A stretch of 64,000 nucleotides of DNA from Arachis hypogaea (GCF_003086295.3 NC_092038.1:126507518-126571517), one strand, 5' to 3'. Counted from the stretch's first letter, positions 1-13,449 are shown. The notes: generated from the sequence alone by a model not told the origin. A program made the numbers and translations.

Positions 1-2093
1 AGTCCAAGGAAAGCCAAAGGAGTCTATAGCCGCATGCTCACCTCAGTCAAATTTTTAATTAAATTAAGAATATGATTTCGATCATCTTTATAAGTACATA
101 ATTCACACCCTTTGAATTAGCTTTTATGGTTGAGTTAAGTTTGTATAAGTTGAGTATAATACCAGAGTCTATCTTCTTGTAGTTGCTATACTTGAGCATA
201 CATAGATATCAGATCATTGTTTTTGGTGTAAAATAATATTTACTATTTAACCTAGCTTGGATTATCACTATAACACATAGTTTAAAGCGACAAAAGTAGG
301 GTTCACGAGATATCATGAATAGAAGGGACCAAACGGTAATAGCATAGGGAGCAGGCTCAAAGCAAATTAGCAAAAGAGTAAATTAAAGCTGCCCCCGTGG
401 TCATGACAATCCCGAATAAAAAAGCATTAAGATATTGACCATATCCCCACCAAGAATAGAAGATCACTTTTTATTTGCAGAATTTATGGGGGTTAGTTAG
501 GGAATTATCTGAAGGGTAAAGGATGAAGCTGCATTTTTTCTTTTAATGACACGATATAACGAGACAATTAAGGTAAAACAAATTTGGATGACCCATCATG
601 TCATTTGATGTCTAATTATTCACAAGCACTTATAGATTAAAGTCCAAAATAGCATTATTCTTTGCTGGTCACGGATTCTTATAGTCTTACATATAAATAT
701 AACGTGACAATAAAACTATGCTTTGACTAAACCCTTTAATTAATTAAGCTTAGTACCTTATAACATAACTTCTTCCAAAGCAATTCAGCATGGTTCTTTT
801 TGTAAGCTAAGTAGTAATTTGTGATCATATATAGGTCCAACCTTGCTGGTTGAACGAAAACATCAACAGGTTGTCTCAAAAAAAAAAAAATAATAATAAT
901 AATAAATGTATTGCAAAATATTATTATACATATTTTATATACATTGATCCCCATAGAGTATAATTGCAATTTTCGCAAGTGTAGTGTACACATGCCTAAA
1001 TGAAGGGGTCAGCGACCCTATATTGCATGTAAGTGACTCCATATCATGGAAGCAAAATGTGGGGTCTTTTTTTGCTCTAATTGATTTCATTGTGTCTTAG
1101 ATCTGTGCACCACTACTCCTAAGTCACTTCATATATATAATAAAGCAGAACTGAATCTAGCTAGCTTATGATTCAATCTTAGATGCTTATTAAGGCTTCT
1201 AGCTACCACTAGGCACTGCTCACTGGATTGTGCTTTGTAACTAGTAATCATGCATGATCACTTTCTATAATTCATATAGGTTTGGTCTCAGATTTACTAT
1301 TGAACCAAAAAGGGTTAATTTACTTACTGACTAAGCCCTTATTCGTTTGAGTCCAAAAGCAATGTGTTATTTTTGTTGTGTGATATGTATATGTTAGGTG
1401 GAGATGGCCATTCATATGTAAAAGCCATAAAACGCTACCTTTGAGTAGGGAAGAAGCGAAATTCAAGGCAGTAGAAAAAGTCTGAAAATGTCTTAGCTTT
1501 CAAGAGAAAAGTAGCTATATATAAATAAAAACAATAACACCTAATCTAATCTAATGTTCATCATCAACTCAAACAACTTCAATACCGGAGATTGCATGAT
1601 ATGACAATGTGGATTTGGTATTAATTCTTGTATAATACGAACAATATATTTAGTAATAAATATGTCACATAATGACTCCACCTATCATAAAGATGTGTTA
1701 CATGGAAAATACATTAATTATTGTCATATGAATTTGTTGTGGGGTTTAAGCAATCAAATTGGTTTGAAGGAAACGCCAAGGGTTGTGTGATAAAATTAAT
1801 ATCAAACAAAGTACCTTTTCTTAAGTATGTTACTCAAAGATCCATAATAAGTATATAGTTTGAGAATAACATTTTTTTTGTCTTTAGGACCAATACAATT
1901 GACGTAACCTTAGCAAGAATTGAGAAGATACCAACCACGCTGTATCATCTGTTTGGTATATAACATTTTCTGTATCCCATCACTTTCACGTACGTCTCAT
2001 TAACCATTCATGGGACTATAGCCAATAGCGTCTAACCAACAATATTATTATTAAGATAATAATACGTAATTTTTAATTAGACTATGCTATATA
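1..2093. other. AT-rich intergenic DNA, no gene seen
   Basis: I find no open frame with recognisable protein similarity on either strand. The sequence is AT-rich with short homopolymer runs and a small TAA run near 890-905. Short frames here look like chance. Confidence 0.6.
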
Positions 2094-2210
2094 TATACTA
2101 AAATCAGTTACCAGTATAAAATACATGTTAGAAGATAAATACATATTAAAAATAAATTAAATTATACATGTATTTATATATAAATATATTAGTGGCTGAT
2201 TTTAATGTAC
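2094..2210. mobile_element. small MITE-like inverted-repeat element
   Basis: About 117 bp starting tatactaaaatcagtta and ending tggctgattttaatgtac; the ends are imperfect inverted repeats of each other. The AT-rich interior resembles a second copy at 59519-59640. This fits a non-autonomous MITE. No target duplication is clear, so the superfamily is unassigned. Confidence 0.45.
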
Positions 2211-5200
2211 GAATAGTATTTTTTGTTTTAATTAATAAAATTATTATTAGCTATTCTAATTTCTAGCGGTTGTAAAATTACCTTAACAATTTGAAATAAA
2301 AAGAATAATATTTTTTTCCAAAAAAAAAAAAGAAATCAAGAGTAGTAGTCTTCTTTTTCTTTAATTTTTCTAATAATATATATTTTGGCATATGCCTCAA
2401 GCTAAGCAAGAATGATGTCTCTACCACTACCACTATGGAAGCTGAGAAAATAGTGACTTGATGGGTAGAAACACATAGTAATGCAAATCAGACACCAAAT
2501 AATATCCTTTTCACAATCTTGACCAAAATAAACATTAACATACATGATGATAATGGCTATATATGGAGTTATGGACTAGCTTGAGTGCCTTATTTTGCGA
2601 CCACTACTATTAGCTACAAATTTTGAATATGATGCCTTACCAAAACTCTGTGCAGTTCCATGCCCTCTAATAATTCACTGATCAATTTGGATTGTTCAAG
2701 GGAATAACGCACGTTATTAATCATTACATTAGCTAAAAAGAAAGGGTAGAATTATAGTATAGATGAGAAAGATATATACATAAATTATATATTTCAATTT
2801 TTGGCAGACTTGTGAAGAAATTAAAATTTACATGTAATTACATATGATCATTGACTAGTACAACATTCTTTATAGATAATTAGTTAATTAATTAATTGCT
2901 ACCTGATCAAATATTAAACATGTAATAGAAAAAAAAGATGTTTGAACAAACATCACTTTCAAGTTATCATAACTTTAATTGGAGTTAGAGAATGCGACTT
3001 GTGAAGTGAAATGATAACGGGTAACTTAGCTTAGCTTGATTACAATCAGATCTTTCATATATTATTAACAATCATTGTAGTATGAAAAGTACTTCTTTAA
3101 AACGGTGATTAGAGTATATTATGTTAGACACAGTTGAATTGACATTGGTTCATGACTAGAATCTATTTCATTGTTAATGATAAACTTCTGTAATTAAAAG
3201 GGAATGAATCATCAACTCATACCTATATGTTAAAAGACAATACACACATTTTTCACACGAAAAAGAAGAATACTAATATTACAAATTACTTTTCTAATGA
3301 ATTTAATTATATATAATATAGTAAGCGTTTTTGTTTGAAGTAAATGTATGCTCAAGATAAATGTTTATCTTTTTAATTTAATTTTAAATTATCTCTATTA
3401 TTAATTTATTATCATACTAACATATGCTTAACTACTAGACATGTTGAGTCACCAAAAAAAAAAAACTACTAGACATGTTGGGCCTTTCAAACCAAAAAAG
3501 ATAACACAGTGTGACTTAACATGGAATAGAAAATTATTGAAATCCAATTTTTTTTTACTGTTTGAAGCTTTATGCTTTGTTATCTAGATTATTTTTTATT
3601 AATATAATATTAATAATAATTAATTATAGTAGGAGTACATAAGATTTTTTAAAATAAAAAAAATTAATTTTTTTTTCTTAACTTTCACTCCACCTAATCA
3701 AACTATTAACATCATAGCTTGAATAGTTTAGTATATAAGGTTTGGAAAATTATAATGTACAGATCTCCAATCTTTAAAGATTTACAGATTTTGGATGGGA
3801 AGAAAGCAATAACAATACGTGTCCATGAGCCATGCAAGTGGATGCAGCGTGGAATTGTGTGGAGAATGATTTGTGTCCACCAGAGAGCCGAGCTTCCTAC
3901 GTTGAGGCAGGGGAAGGCTCCGTTTGGTTTAAAAAAAATTTTTTGGACAAGCTTTATATACATAAGTGGACCAATGCAAGCCTTTGCAATGAATGGATCT
4001 GAAGACCAAAAAAATGATCAAATGATGTTATATGAAGAACATATAATTGAAGGATTTCTGACCCAAATAAAAAAAATAAATATATATATATATAGAATAA
4101 AAATTTATTAATTTAATATAATAAATGTGAGTTAAACAATATTTAATATGTGGTTGGGCACGTTATATTAAAAAGAAAAGTATAAGTAACCAACAACAGT
4201 TTTGAATAATGTGTGAATAATGTGAATTAATAAAGTTAAAAGAGTAAATTAATCTTAAATTTAATTAGTAGTATTAAATTAGGGTGTAGTGTATTTTTAT
4301 TTGATTAATGGTTGTTCATGTTGTTTAAGATGGTCATTGTTTACCTAGTCAATTTTGTCAAAAAAATTATAATGAAACATTTTAAAATTCTTTCTAAGTA
4401 TTAATGTTAATTAAAAGAAGGACAAAGAAAAAATGAGCTTGGTTAGTATGGATGTGGCTATGCTTCCGATGTGAAAATAAAATTGTTGACGCGTGGAATG
4501 TAAAATAAAAAAACAGTCGGTCTTTAGTGTATTTTAAGTAGAGGTGATGAAATAGTGGTAGTTATGAAATAGTGAAAGAAGTAAGGACGAGACAAAAAAT
4601 GAAGATGAGATTCATGATTAACGCAAACGAGTTGTTAATTTGTTGTGGTGAAAATAAAATGTCACATTAAACCGCAAATAGGAGAGCGTAAACACTCAAC
4701 TATAAACTTGAGTCCAGAAACTTCAACCATGAGCCCTGAACCCCAAACAGAAAAAATCAAAAGAACGGAACTCGTATTCCCACTCCACAAAACACGATTT
4801 GTATACCCGTGAGAGACGAAATGATGTATACAAATTCTTAGAAGACGAATCTTGAACCGTAAAAAGTCAATTGATTTGCTTATTTCTTTTGGGGACAGAA
4901 CACGGTAAGACTAATTCTGCCAGTTGAACCCCACATGCGCAACCCAAAAACTCCTTACCGCAAAAATGGTAACCAAATTCTATGAACACCATATCCAAAA
5001 TCGTAAATCGCAGTTAATTTGTGTATCTCGTTTGGTGAAATAACACCGTAACACTGTATTAATACCAATAACAATATTAATTAGTTAAGACAAAAAATAT
5101 TAATTAACTAAAATATGAATTTAATTTTAATTGTGAAGAGTTTGGAAAATTTCAAATTAATTTGATGATGATCAAATATTATTAAAATGTTTAATTATAA

Positions 5201-5220
5201 AATTATTAAGTTGAATTTTA
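2211..5220. other. AT-rich intergenic DNA, no gene seen
   Basis: No supported gene. A 130-codon plus-strand frame at 3719-4111 has no motif I recognise. Positions 3770-3930 are somewhat less AT-rich than their surroundings and contain an acgtgtcc element, but nothing there can be named. Confidence 0.5.
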
Positions 5221-6240
5221 ATTCTTTTGTTGTGCAGATTTTGTTTTGAGCTGAAAAATGACAAGCCCAATATGAAGTTAATTTTCAGCCTTGTGCGAAA
5301 ATGTTTAAATATAAGTGACTGAATTAATGCTATACTTGTTGGACTAGAAAAACTAATTTGAAGCCCAACAAAATGAGTGGTTCGAAATAAAAAAGGAAAT
5401 GGAGCAAAGTGTTTCGATTACCCATTTAACATGGTGAAATCTAATTTTTAATTAAATGAAAAGCATGCCTTCCACGGATGCTTTTCTTAATGGGTTGTGA
5501 AATTCAAATTTGGATTAACTTGGATTTATTGCATGCTTTGGTAATATGAGAGAGAAAGCTCACATTAATTTGATTGCCATCATTACTCTCACACGTTACT
5601 AAGCAAGGGAAAGTGGGAAATTAATTCATTTTTAATTTCATTTCTCAATTACATTGAAAGTTTTCTCTCTTCTCTCTTATTGTTTCGGTCATGTCATAGA
5701 GAAGAAGAGGAAGCAAGTTATCAGAGATGATGCACTGTAGTAGTGAAGTTATGTGCAAGCAAGAGGTCATTGTGATGATGGTATTAGCAAAAAGAAAATC
5801 TACAGTATGGTGTAGCTGAGATCTTTGCCACTAATGGTAAGATGTGGTGAAGAAGTCTCAAGCTCTCCATACCCAAAAATGGAAGAAATTCATTTCGGTC
5901 AGAAAAAAAGATTCCTTGGGTATGGCTCGTCTCTACTTTCTGATCATCCATCACAGGAGGTAGCTACTGTAGCTACGTAGAGGAAGAAGCAGAAGATAGA
6001 GCAGATGGAGCTGTCAAGCATCAAGAACTCATCAAGAGTCAAAAATCCTTCTTGGGGAGTAAGTCAAGATGGAAGGCCCGGATTGATGAAGTTTGGTAAG
6101 AAGTGATGAAAAAGAGGTAACTGTATGTTGGATTTTGCATTCGATTCTCTCTCTTCTCTATCTGTCCGAACCGGTTTGATGTTTGAAAAAGAAGAAGTTG
6201 GCTCGATTCAACCGTTTCAACTTTGGAGGCTTCCCCTTAA
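5221..6240. other. less AT-rich stretch, possible decayed LTR or leader fragment
   Basis: This kilobase is visibly less AT-rich than both flanks. It has a CT-rich run (5648-5690) followed by a GA-rich run with many atg and tga triplets, but no long open frame. The texture resembles the leader end of a decayed LTR element. I see no matching second LTR or primer binding site, so this is only a suggestion. Confidence 0.2.
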
Positions 6241-6903
6241 AATTGTTAATAATAATACTAATAACATTTTATTTATTCAATTATGAAGTATATTTAAAAA
6301 TTGGCATTATGTTTTCAATTATTTACAAACTTATTTAACTATTTTTTCTATTAATCTGCTAAATACTTTTAAAAGTCTAATAGTATTTAATTTATATATT
6401 GGTACATGTATTAAAATGGCTAAAAATACAAACAAAGAAAAATTTTATAATAAGAGTCTAATTATACAATGTTTATATACAAATGGTCTTTGGCTGTGAC
6501 GGGCAGGAAAATTGACTTGATTTTTTTTATTTTAATTTGCAATTAAGTGAAATAATTACATGAGCGACAAAATTTAGAATAAAAAATTGGAGAGTTATGT
6601 ATTTATAATGTACATCGTCTTTTATTCCTAGATTAAAAAATATAATTCAACTCCCTTATAATATTTTTTAATCGTATGTAAATTAATTAAAAAAGTATTT
6701 TAATTTTTTAAATTAAATTCAAAATTATAATTTTTATTATAATTAAAAAACTTTAATCCTAAAAATAATTACTTTAGGATATAAAAATTAAATATGAAGA
6801 TCATGAACTCACCTTTGAATCAATACTCTGTTATTTTGATTTTATTTAATTAATAAATATTACATATTAGCTAATATGTACAATTTAGATACTGTGACAA
6901 TAA
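6241..6903. other. AT-rich intergenic DNA, nothing recognised
   Basis: Very AT-rich sequence with no open frame of note and no repeat structure I could define. Confidence 0.5.
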
Positions 6904-7277
6904 TTAATACAAGGGTAAATTATATTTTTTGTCTCTGAATTTTGACAAAAATACCTTTAAGTTTTATTTTGTTTTAATTTTGTCTTAAAAGTTTTCGATT
7001 TGCATCAAATATACCCCTATTAGCTAAATTTTCAAAAAAATTAAGACCAATCTAACAATAATGCATAAAAATTATGCTTGATTTGCTTGTATTGAGGGTT
7101 GTTCTTATGAAATTGTTATTGAATTAGTCTTAAATTTTTTAAAAAATTAGCCATTAGGGGTATGTTTGATGCAAATCAAAAACTTTTGGAATAAAATTGA
7201 GACAAAATAAAACTTAAGGATATTTTTAATTTTTGTTAAACTTTAGGGACAAAAAATATACTTTACCCTTAACACAA
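6904..7277. mobile_element. MULE-type foldback MITE with 9-bp target duplications
   Basis: The element proper is 6913-7268 (356 bp). Its left arm, from gggtaaattatatttttt, is mirrored by the right arm ending aaaaatatactttaccc. The inverted similarity runs about 140 bp inward, including shared blocks such as gatttgcatcaaa and tacccct. The flanks are ttaatacaa (6904-6912) and ttaacacaa (7269-7277), a 9-bp duplication with one mismatch. Nine-bp duplications are typical of Mutator-like elements. The short interior encodes nothing, so it is non-autonomous. The arms do not match the large MULE that follows. Confidence 0.75.
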
Positions 7278-7768
7278 ACAACTTAAAATGAGTTAAAGAT
7301 AAAGTTTTTTAAAAGTTATAACAGAGAAAAGTGTATATTTTATAAATAGAAGAAAAAAAATATCATTTTAGTATCTTTTAAAGAAAAAAATAAATTTTTC
7401 TCTTAAATTTTATTAAACATATTTTTTAAATTTCTTAAATTTAATAATATCTTGAAGTTAAATATTGGATTTTTATGTGTAGTTCAAGAATAAAATTATT
7501 GAACTTGTATACCTGATTAACTAGTGATCAAGCTTAGTTTGAGAAAAGACTATATACTTGACGCAATAATAATATCTAATATTTTTGTATTTTTTAATAA
7601 TTTAAATAATTGTTTAGGGTGAAAATTGTTGAAAAAATAATATGGTGTAACACTATTTTATAAAAAAATGATTTACAATGTACTATTAATTACAAGCTTC
7701 AACCAAAATGTATAGACCACCTCTAATATTGATTTATACTAAAGGAGCAAGTCAACCATTAAGAAATA
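7278..7768. other. AT-rich spacer between two MULE-type insertions
   Basis: AT-rich sequence without an open frame or recognisable repeat, lying between the foldback MITE and the target duplication of the large MULE. Confidence 0.5.
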
Positions 7769-7777
7769 TAAACATAA
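7769..7777. repeat. MULE target-site duplication, left copy
   Basis: taaacataa immediately precedes the left end of the element and is repeated exactly at 17468-17476. A perfect 9-bp duplication is the standard Mutator-superfamily signature. Confidence 0.85.
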
Positions 7778-7798
7778 CGGGCCTGCTACACATACAAG
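7778..7798 (+). repeat. MULE terminal inverted repeat, left
   Basis: Starts cgggcctgctacacatacaa. Compared with the reverse complement of 17447-17467, 14 of 21 positions agree: the first three, a central gct and the inner eight (catacaag). Confidence 0.7.
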
Positions 7799-7901
7799 TT
7801 TCCAAGTTTACAAGTTGGTCCAACCCAAATAGAAGTCACGCGCATGAAGAGAAATAACATGGCGCGTCAAAATCACGCGCTCAACACTCGAACGGTTACG
7901 T

Positions 7902-8095
7902 ATGGCAGACTCTTCCACTTCTTCCACTTCTTCCACTTCTCAAAGCGCTTCAAAAAAAACAAGGAAACCCTCCCATTTTCGAGCGAAAATCAAAGTTCAA
8001 AATATACAAATCGTTCTTCGAAACCTCCATCAAAACACCATCAAACTCTCCGTGAAGAATCTGAAGAGAAAACAAAGCAACAATACTCAACATAA
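7902..8095 (+). other. MULE 5' region with 12-bp serine-coding repeats and a small open frame
   Basis: A frame from 7902 reads MADSSTSSTSSTSQSASKK, from three tandem copies of ttccacttc-type 12-bp units, followed by basic sequence. It lies between the left terminal repeat and the peptidase gene and may be a leader or upstream frame. I recognise no family and cannot tell whether it is translated. Confidence 0.25.
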
Positions 8096-8385
8096 GTTCA
8101 TTAAGATTCCTGTATATTTTACTTTTCTTCTACGTCGTTCTTCTAGGGTTTACTATTATTCTTGCTTCTTTGTTATACTGTTCTAAGTTCTACGTCGTTG
8201 TTCTAAGTTCTACGTCATTCTACGTTGTTGTTCTAAGTTCTCCTGCTATTTTTGTTGATTTTTAGGGGTTTATTCCGTAGATTGGGGAGTGTATACTGCT
8301 TAACCTTGTAATGTGGCTTGATATTGAAGCATGGTTGAGTGATATCTGACTGATATCTATATGGATGTATCTGAATAATATCTAT

Positions 8386-8556
8386 GGGTGTATCTCACTG
8401 TAATCAATGGGTGTATCTTGTTGATATCTTTGGGTGTATCTGACTCATATATATGGGTGTATCTTACTGTTATCAATGGGTGTATCTTATTGTTATTAAT
8501 GGGTGTATCTGAGTCATATATATATGGGTGTATCTTACTATATCTTTGGGTGTATT
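8386..8556 (+). repeat. tandem array of about 23-bp GGGTGTAT units upstream of the peptidase gene
   Basis: GGGTGTAT starts at 8386, 8409, 8432, 8454, 8478, 8501, 8526 and 8548, a spacing of 22-25 bp. The units read roughly tgggtgtatcttactgatat. The array ends in a likely splice acceptor (gtttcag, ending near 8569) just before the first ATG of the peptidase gene. The same core recurs singly or in small groups through the element. Confidence 0.85.
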
Positions 8557-8571
8557 TTTAGTTTCAGAAAA

Positions 8572-11500
8572 AATGGCAGCAAGAAACCAAACAAAAGACC
8601 TTAAATGTGCTACACATCTCCTGAATGAGAAGTTTAGAAACATGACTGAGGAGAAGAAGGCCATTGTGAGGGATCTTGGATTCGGTGGGTTGATGCACAT
8701 CCCACCACTAAGGGTGGATCACCAACTCTTAAGGGAGCTGGCAAACAACTTCAAACTTGGGGAGAACAAACTGAAGACAGGATATGGTTCTTTCCAAATA
8801 ACAAAAAAAAAAAAATAGGTCATGCGCTTGGCATCAATGCAACAGGTAATTAGCTCAAAATTATAGGTGTATATTAAGTTGTTTCTTGGGTGTATATTAA
8901 GTTGATGCTTGGGTGTATTTGAACCAACTTGGATACTTTGTTGTCTTCCTTTTTGTAGGAGATCTATTTCCTGAGAAAGTTGAATATAAGAAACTTTCTG
9001 ATGATGAGAAAATAATTTATAGAAGATTCTAGGGTAGGACCCTTAAAAGTCTTACCGATGAAATGATGAAAATTGGCGTTGGCAACGAAGAGGAACGCCT
9101 GATGTTCAAGAGGATATTCATCCTCTACATACAAATGGCATTCCTTTTGCCAACGACGATAAGCAAAATATCGCCCGTGCACCTGGCCCCAATTTTTAAG
9201 ATGGACGGCATATCGGAGAGAAACTTGGGGGGGGGCATGTTTTGACCTTCATGATCAAGGGCATCACAGACTACAAGGAGAAGAAGAAGAAGGCAATTAA
9301 TGGCTGCCTCTTCGCCCTGATGATAATCTACTTTCATCTTTCAAAAAATAAAGGCAAGAACAGGACTGAAAGACCACCAAAGCCCTGGATTGCCAACTGG
9401 ACTAAGGAGCAGTTGGTGAAAAGAATGACTGCAGAAAGAGAGGAAATTTTGGTAAGTAAACATAATAAGTTGGGTGTATTTTATTTACCCGAATGCTGCT
9501 AACTAAAATATCTCATGTTTCAGGGGATTGTGAAGATGGCAGAGACAAGAGAAAAAATGAAAAAAAAAGAAAAAAGAAAAAAAAACAAGAAATCAAAAAA
9601 ACAAAAAAAAGGAAGGCGAGCCCAACATCGTCTTCGGAGACAGAAATTACTGACAGTGACACTTCTACCTCTGAGTTTGAGGCTCAAGAAGACTCAGAGG
9701 ATTCAGGAAGAAAACACCCCAGCAAAAAGGAGAAAAAGTAAGTACCATACTTGGGTGTAATTTCTTTTTCGGGTTGGGTGTATTTTGTTTGTTCACGTTG
9801 GGTGTATGTAGCATATTAAGCAGGATGTGTTTCGTTTGCTGCGTTGGGTGTATATTGTATATTCAGTTGGGTGTATCTCGTGAATTCATTTGGGTGTATT
9901 TTTAGTATGTTCTAAATGACAATTGTTTGCCTTCCAGAATGGACTCCAGAAAAAGAAAGCAGAGGCAAGAGGAGTCAGATTCTGATTCAGAATCTGAATT
10001 TGAACCAAATGATGAGTAATGTCCTGAAATTATTACTCCTTTCTTTTGGCTTCATTATAAAGATTTCGTGTATTAACTGAAGTGTCTATTATTGACTTAT
10101 AGGAGCGAAGAATCATCACCTGTGGAGAAGGAGAAGAAAAAGAAAAAAACAAAAACAACACCAAAAAAGTAAGCACTTCTTTGGATAATATTCTGTGATA
10201 AAATTAATTTTTTATTTCTGATTGGTACTCTTTTTTTTCCACCCAGAACACAACAAAAAAAGAAAAAAGTTGTTGTGGAGGATTCACCTCCTGAAGAAGA
10301 TCAATACTTTGATGGGTACAGTACCTCGTAAGCTATATTACGGTCTATCATCGTAATTATTTTTGTTAACGTCTTATTTTATGAATGTAGTGAGAGATAT
10401 GAAATATCAAGTGACGAACTCGATGAATGGCTAAGGGAAAACGTTGATAAATCTGCTGCAGAGGGGTATGTCTTACTGGGCTGTGTATTTGAGATTTTGG
10501 TGTGTTTTGTTTGCTAATAATTGTATCTTGTTTCGCAGGGAGAACCAACCTGACCTGCGATCGACAGAAGGTTGCTATGTGTCCTCTGAAACGTAAGAAG
10601 CTTTATTATTTAATAAAATCTTGTTATTATTTGAGATTTAGATGTATTTTGTGAACCATTTGGGTGTATTTTGTGGATCAAGTTGGGTGTATGTCGTTTG
10701 TTTTGTTGGTGTATATTGTCCATTCGGTTGGTTGTGTCTCGTGCATTCATTTTGGTGTATTTTATACCTGTATCTTAATTTGTCTGAATAACATGAAATC
10801 TGTTTAGACTACCGGCTGTGAACTTGGGAAGTGATGATCCTTCCTCTCAAGGACGCACAGAACAGAGTAGTGTAAACCAGCCGTCACAGAGCATGTAATT
10901 TCTCTTTCAAATAACCGTTACTTTTGTTCTTCTATTACCTTCTACTTCTAATTCTGTATATATTTTTTTTTAGAAAAAAAAGCCCTTTATTATTTTATTC
11001 AAGAAAAAAAGGCAGCAAAAAAAAGCAAAAACTGCAAGTATGTAAGTTCTCAAAAAACAAAGCCCGTCTTCTTTTTGAATTGTTCGGGTGTATTTTTTGA
11101 CCTTGTTTGGGTGTATTTTAGGTTGACTCCGACTGATTCGAATATGATGGTTGTTAGGGAACAAACACCGTCGGAAGCGCTTGCAATGTGAGTTTTCCAA
11201 GAATATTTCAACCTTATAACCTTATTATTTTCAAATACGTTGTTAACCTTTCATTTTTATTCTTGTTTAGAGTCCTGATCTAGGTTTTTGTGCCGGCATC
11301 CCAACAAACAACCACTGACACAGATTTCGAACCAACCCCTATGCTACAGATTGAAGGACTAGAGAAACGTAAGAAAATAATATTGGGTGTATATTTATTT
11401 AGAGTTTGGGTGTATATTTGCTAACAGTTTGGGTGTATATTGTTCCTGACCAATTTTTTTTTACGCCATGATTAATTTTGTGTAACTGTGCAGCACTCCT

Positions 11501-13449
11501 GAAACCCCCAAACAACTTCAAGAAACCACACCCATGATTCCCCCAGCTCCAACTAAAATGTAAGTTCATCAGACTAAAATCAATCTTTGCTTATCATCCG
11601 TATATTCTTATTCTTACTCTTATTGTTATACATCATGACGCAGTCATCCAGCCGCAGAAGACGCTGCTGCCCTGTTGATGATGGCACGGACAACAACCTA
11701 TGTTCCTAAAACAGATCCAGGGATGCCATCATTCAGCCTTGGATTGACTGATTCAAGCCAGGAGGGGGCGTCAACGCAGGAGACAGAAAGGGAAAATCTC
11801 CAGAAACTGAAAGTATGCTAGAACAATTAGACAGTTTGGTCCAAAAATTAGCAAGCAGTGCGGCGAAGGGAAAAGACGAAAGTCCACAAATTCAGAGGGA
11901 GACTGGGGGAGAAAGTTCTGCAAAGTTTGAAACTCCTGGGGGAATAAATCGAATTCCAGATTATATGAAACAAAAGTGCTACATCTGGGGGACGAGACTG
12001 AAGGAAGACGCAAATGGCGATACTGACGAGTATGAGGAGATTTGCACTCTGATTGGACAAGGAGAATACATTTTGATGAGAATGCACCTTGCATCCCTCC
12101 AGGCAAAAAGTGATATAGAATCTCAGGTAATATTAGACTAACATTAATGTTTTTACACAAAAGTCAACTGCAATGTTTATTAATTTAAAATTGATTTCGG
12201 CATATATTTCTAGATTGTATCTGCCATCTGCCTCATCCTAAACCAGAAAAATGAAAAGAGGTTTCAGGAACAAATATACTATCTCCCCCCCGATATTGTG
12301 GTAAGTGTTACTTCTATGAACTTTGGGTGTATTTTTTGTATTGATGTGGGTGTATTTTTTAGGTTCGATTGGGTGTAAGTTCTGTATTTTCAGTATTTCA
12401 TTTCTTGTTTCGCAATTCTTGCAGAGCATGGCACTTTCGGATCACCCATGGGGGGAATTCATATCCCCGAAAATGAAAAAGGAATTCAGGGTGGAAGCCT
12501 ACCCGAGTTTCATTCACTTCATAGATAGAAAAAAATTAAGTTCGCATCCATATGTAAGTTTTCGTTTGCTAAATTTGTTAGTTCGCTTATTTACTTATAT
12601 GCCAAATAAAATAACACACTGTTGAAATGTGGCAATCCTTCAGATTTTTGCTCCTGTTTGCCACTCGGGGCATTGGTGGTTATGGCTGATAAATACAACA
12701 AAGCGAAAATGTCAAATACTTGACCCGCTACACAAAAAAGCTCCAAGTGATGAGAGAAAGGACATTAATAAATTCACTGTAAGTTGCCTCTGTCTTTTTT
12801 ACTTTAATAGATGGGTCTATTTCGTTAGTTGTGTTGGGTGTATATTGTGCACTCAGTTGGGTGTATCTTGTCCATTCATTGGGGTGTATTACTGATTTGT
12901 TTTGGTATTTAAGGGATATGTATTTTCAAGATTGATAACATATGCTGGCGGGGAACCTCTGGCAAAAGGGGAGAACGAGAAGAAAATTAAAGCATCATAT
13001 GTTAAAATATCAGGGCAAAAAACAAGGTATAAATTTGTGACTCTGAACATTAAACTTTCCTAAATGAGATTTGTAATTTATTTTCTTCGTTTTCAGCTAT
13101 GACTGCGCTATCTACGTAATGAAGTGGCTTGAGTTAATTGAGCCGGAAAACATTAAAAAGGGGAAGTATGAATGGGATAATTGGCCACAGGTAACTGTCT
13201 TTAGAACTATATAACTCTGTATTACTTTACTGAATTAATATTTCTGTTTAAACATAACATACTTTTTAATTGTAGGAGGAGGTGGACCACTATAGAGTGG
13301 AGTATGCTTCCCGGATACTATTTAGTGAGATGAATAAACAGAGAGATCGGGCAATTAGAGAGAGTAGTGCTATAAGGCTGTCGAAGCCATCCTCTGTATT
13401 ATTGAGTCCGTTTTGTCAGATTAATTCTGCTGATATAGAAACTGGGTAA
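8572..13449 (+). pseudogene. Ulp1-type (C48) cysteine peptidase gene carried by the MULE, broken
   Basis: This is a multi-exon gene for a Ulp1/SENP-like protease of the family that processes or removes SUMO; in MULEs its role is unknown. Clear exons are 8572-8845, 8959-9451, 9534-9737, several short Lys/Glu-rich exons to about 11640, then 11641-12126, 12214-12300, 12425-12553, 12644-12778, 12914-13026, 13097-13190 and 13276-13449. The catalytic core is whole in the last exons: His in GHWWLWLIN, Asp in ILDPL, and a Gln-Cys pair in GQKTS/YDCAIYVMKW. The front is damaged: a frameshift at the A-run 8803-8815, an in-frame TAG near 9031, a frameshift at the G-run near 9229 and another near 11790. 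The middle is low-complexity KKKKEK and Ser/Glu-rich. Introns are rich in GGGTGTAT. It converges on the transposase gene. A defective copy is the likeliest reading; assembly errors in homopolymers could explain two of the breaks. Confidence 0.75.
12425..13449 (+). other. intact Ulp1 catalytic region within the broken peptidase gene
   Basis: The five terminal exons stay open and join with good GT/AG sites. In order they hold the SDHPWGEF segment, the His exon (GHWWLWLI) with the downstream Asp (LDPL), a linker exon, the Cys exon (DCAIYVMKW, preceded by the oxyanion-type Gln) and a C-terminal exon ending in a stop at 13447-13449. His, Asp, Gln and Cys occur in the order expected for C48 peptidases. 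Confidence 0.7.

Noticed and set aside
3719..4111. 130-codon plus-strand frame in AT-rich DNA
   Set aside because: No recognisable motif, a tail of Ile/Lys/Tyr from simple AT repeats, and an overlapping frame of similar size on the other strand; likely chance.
8386..8556. Regular 23-bp array that looks CRISPR-like
   Set aside because: The units are near-identical with no unique spacers, in plant DNA inside a transposon; it is a minisatellite.
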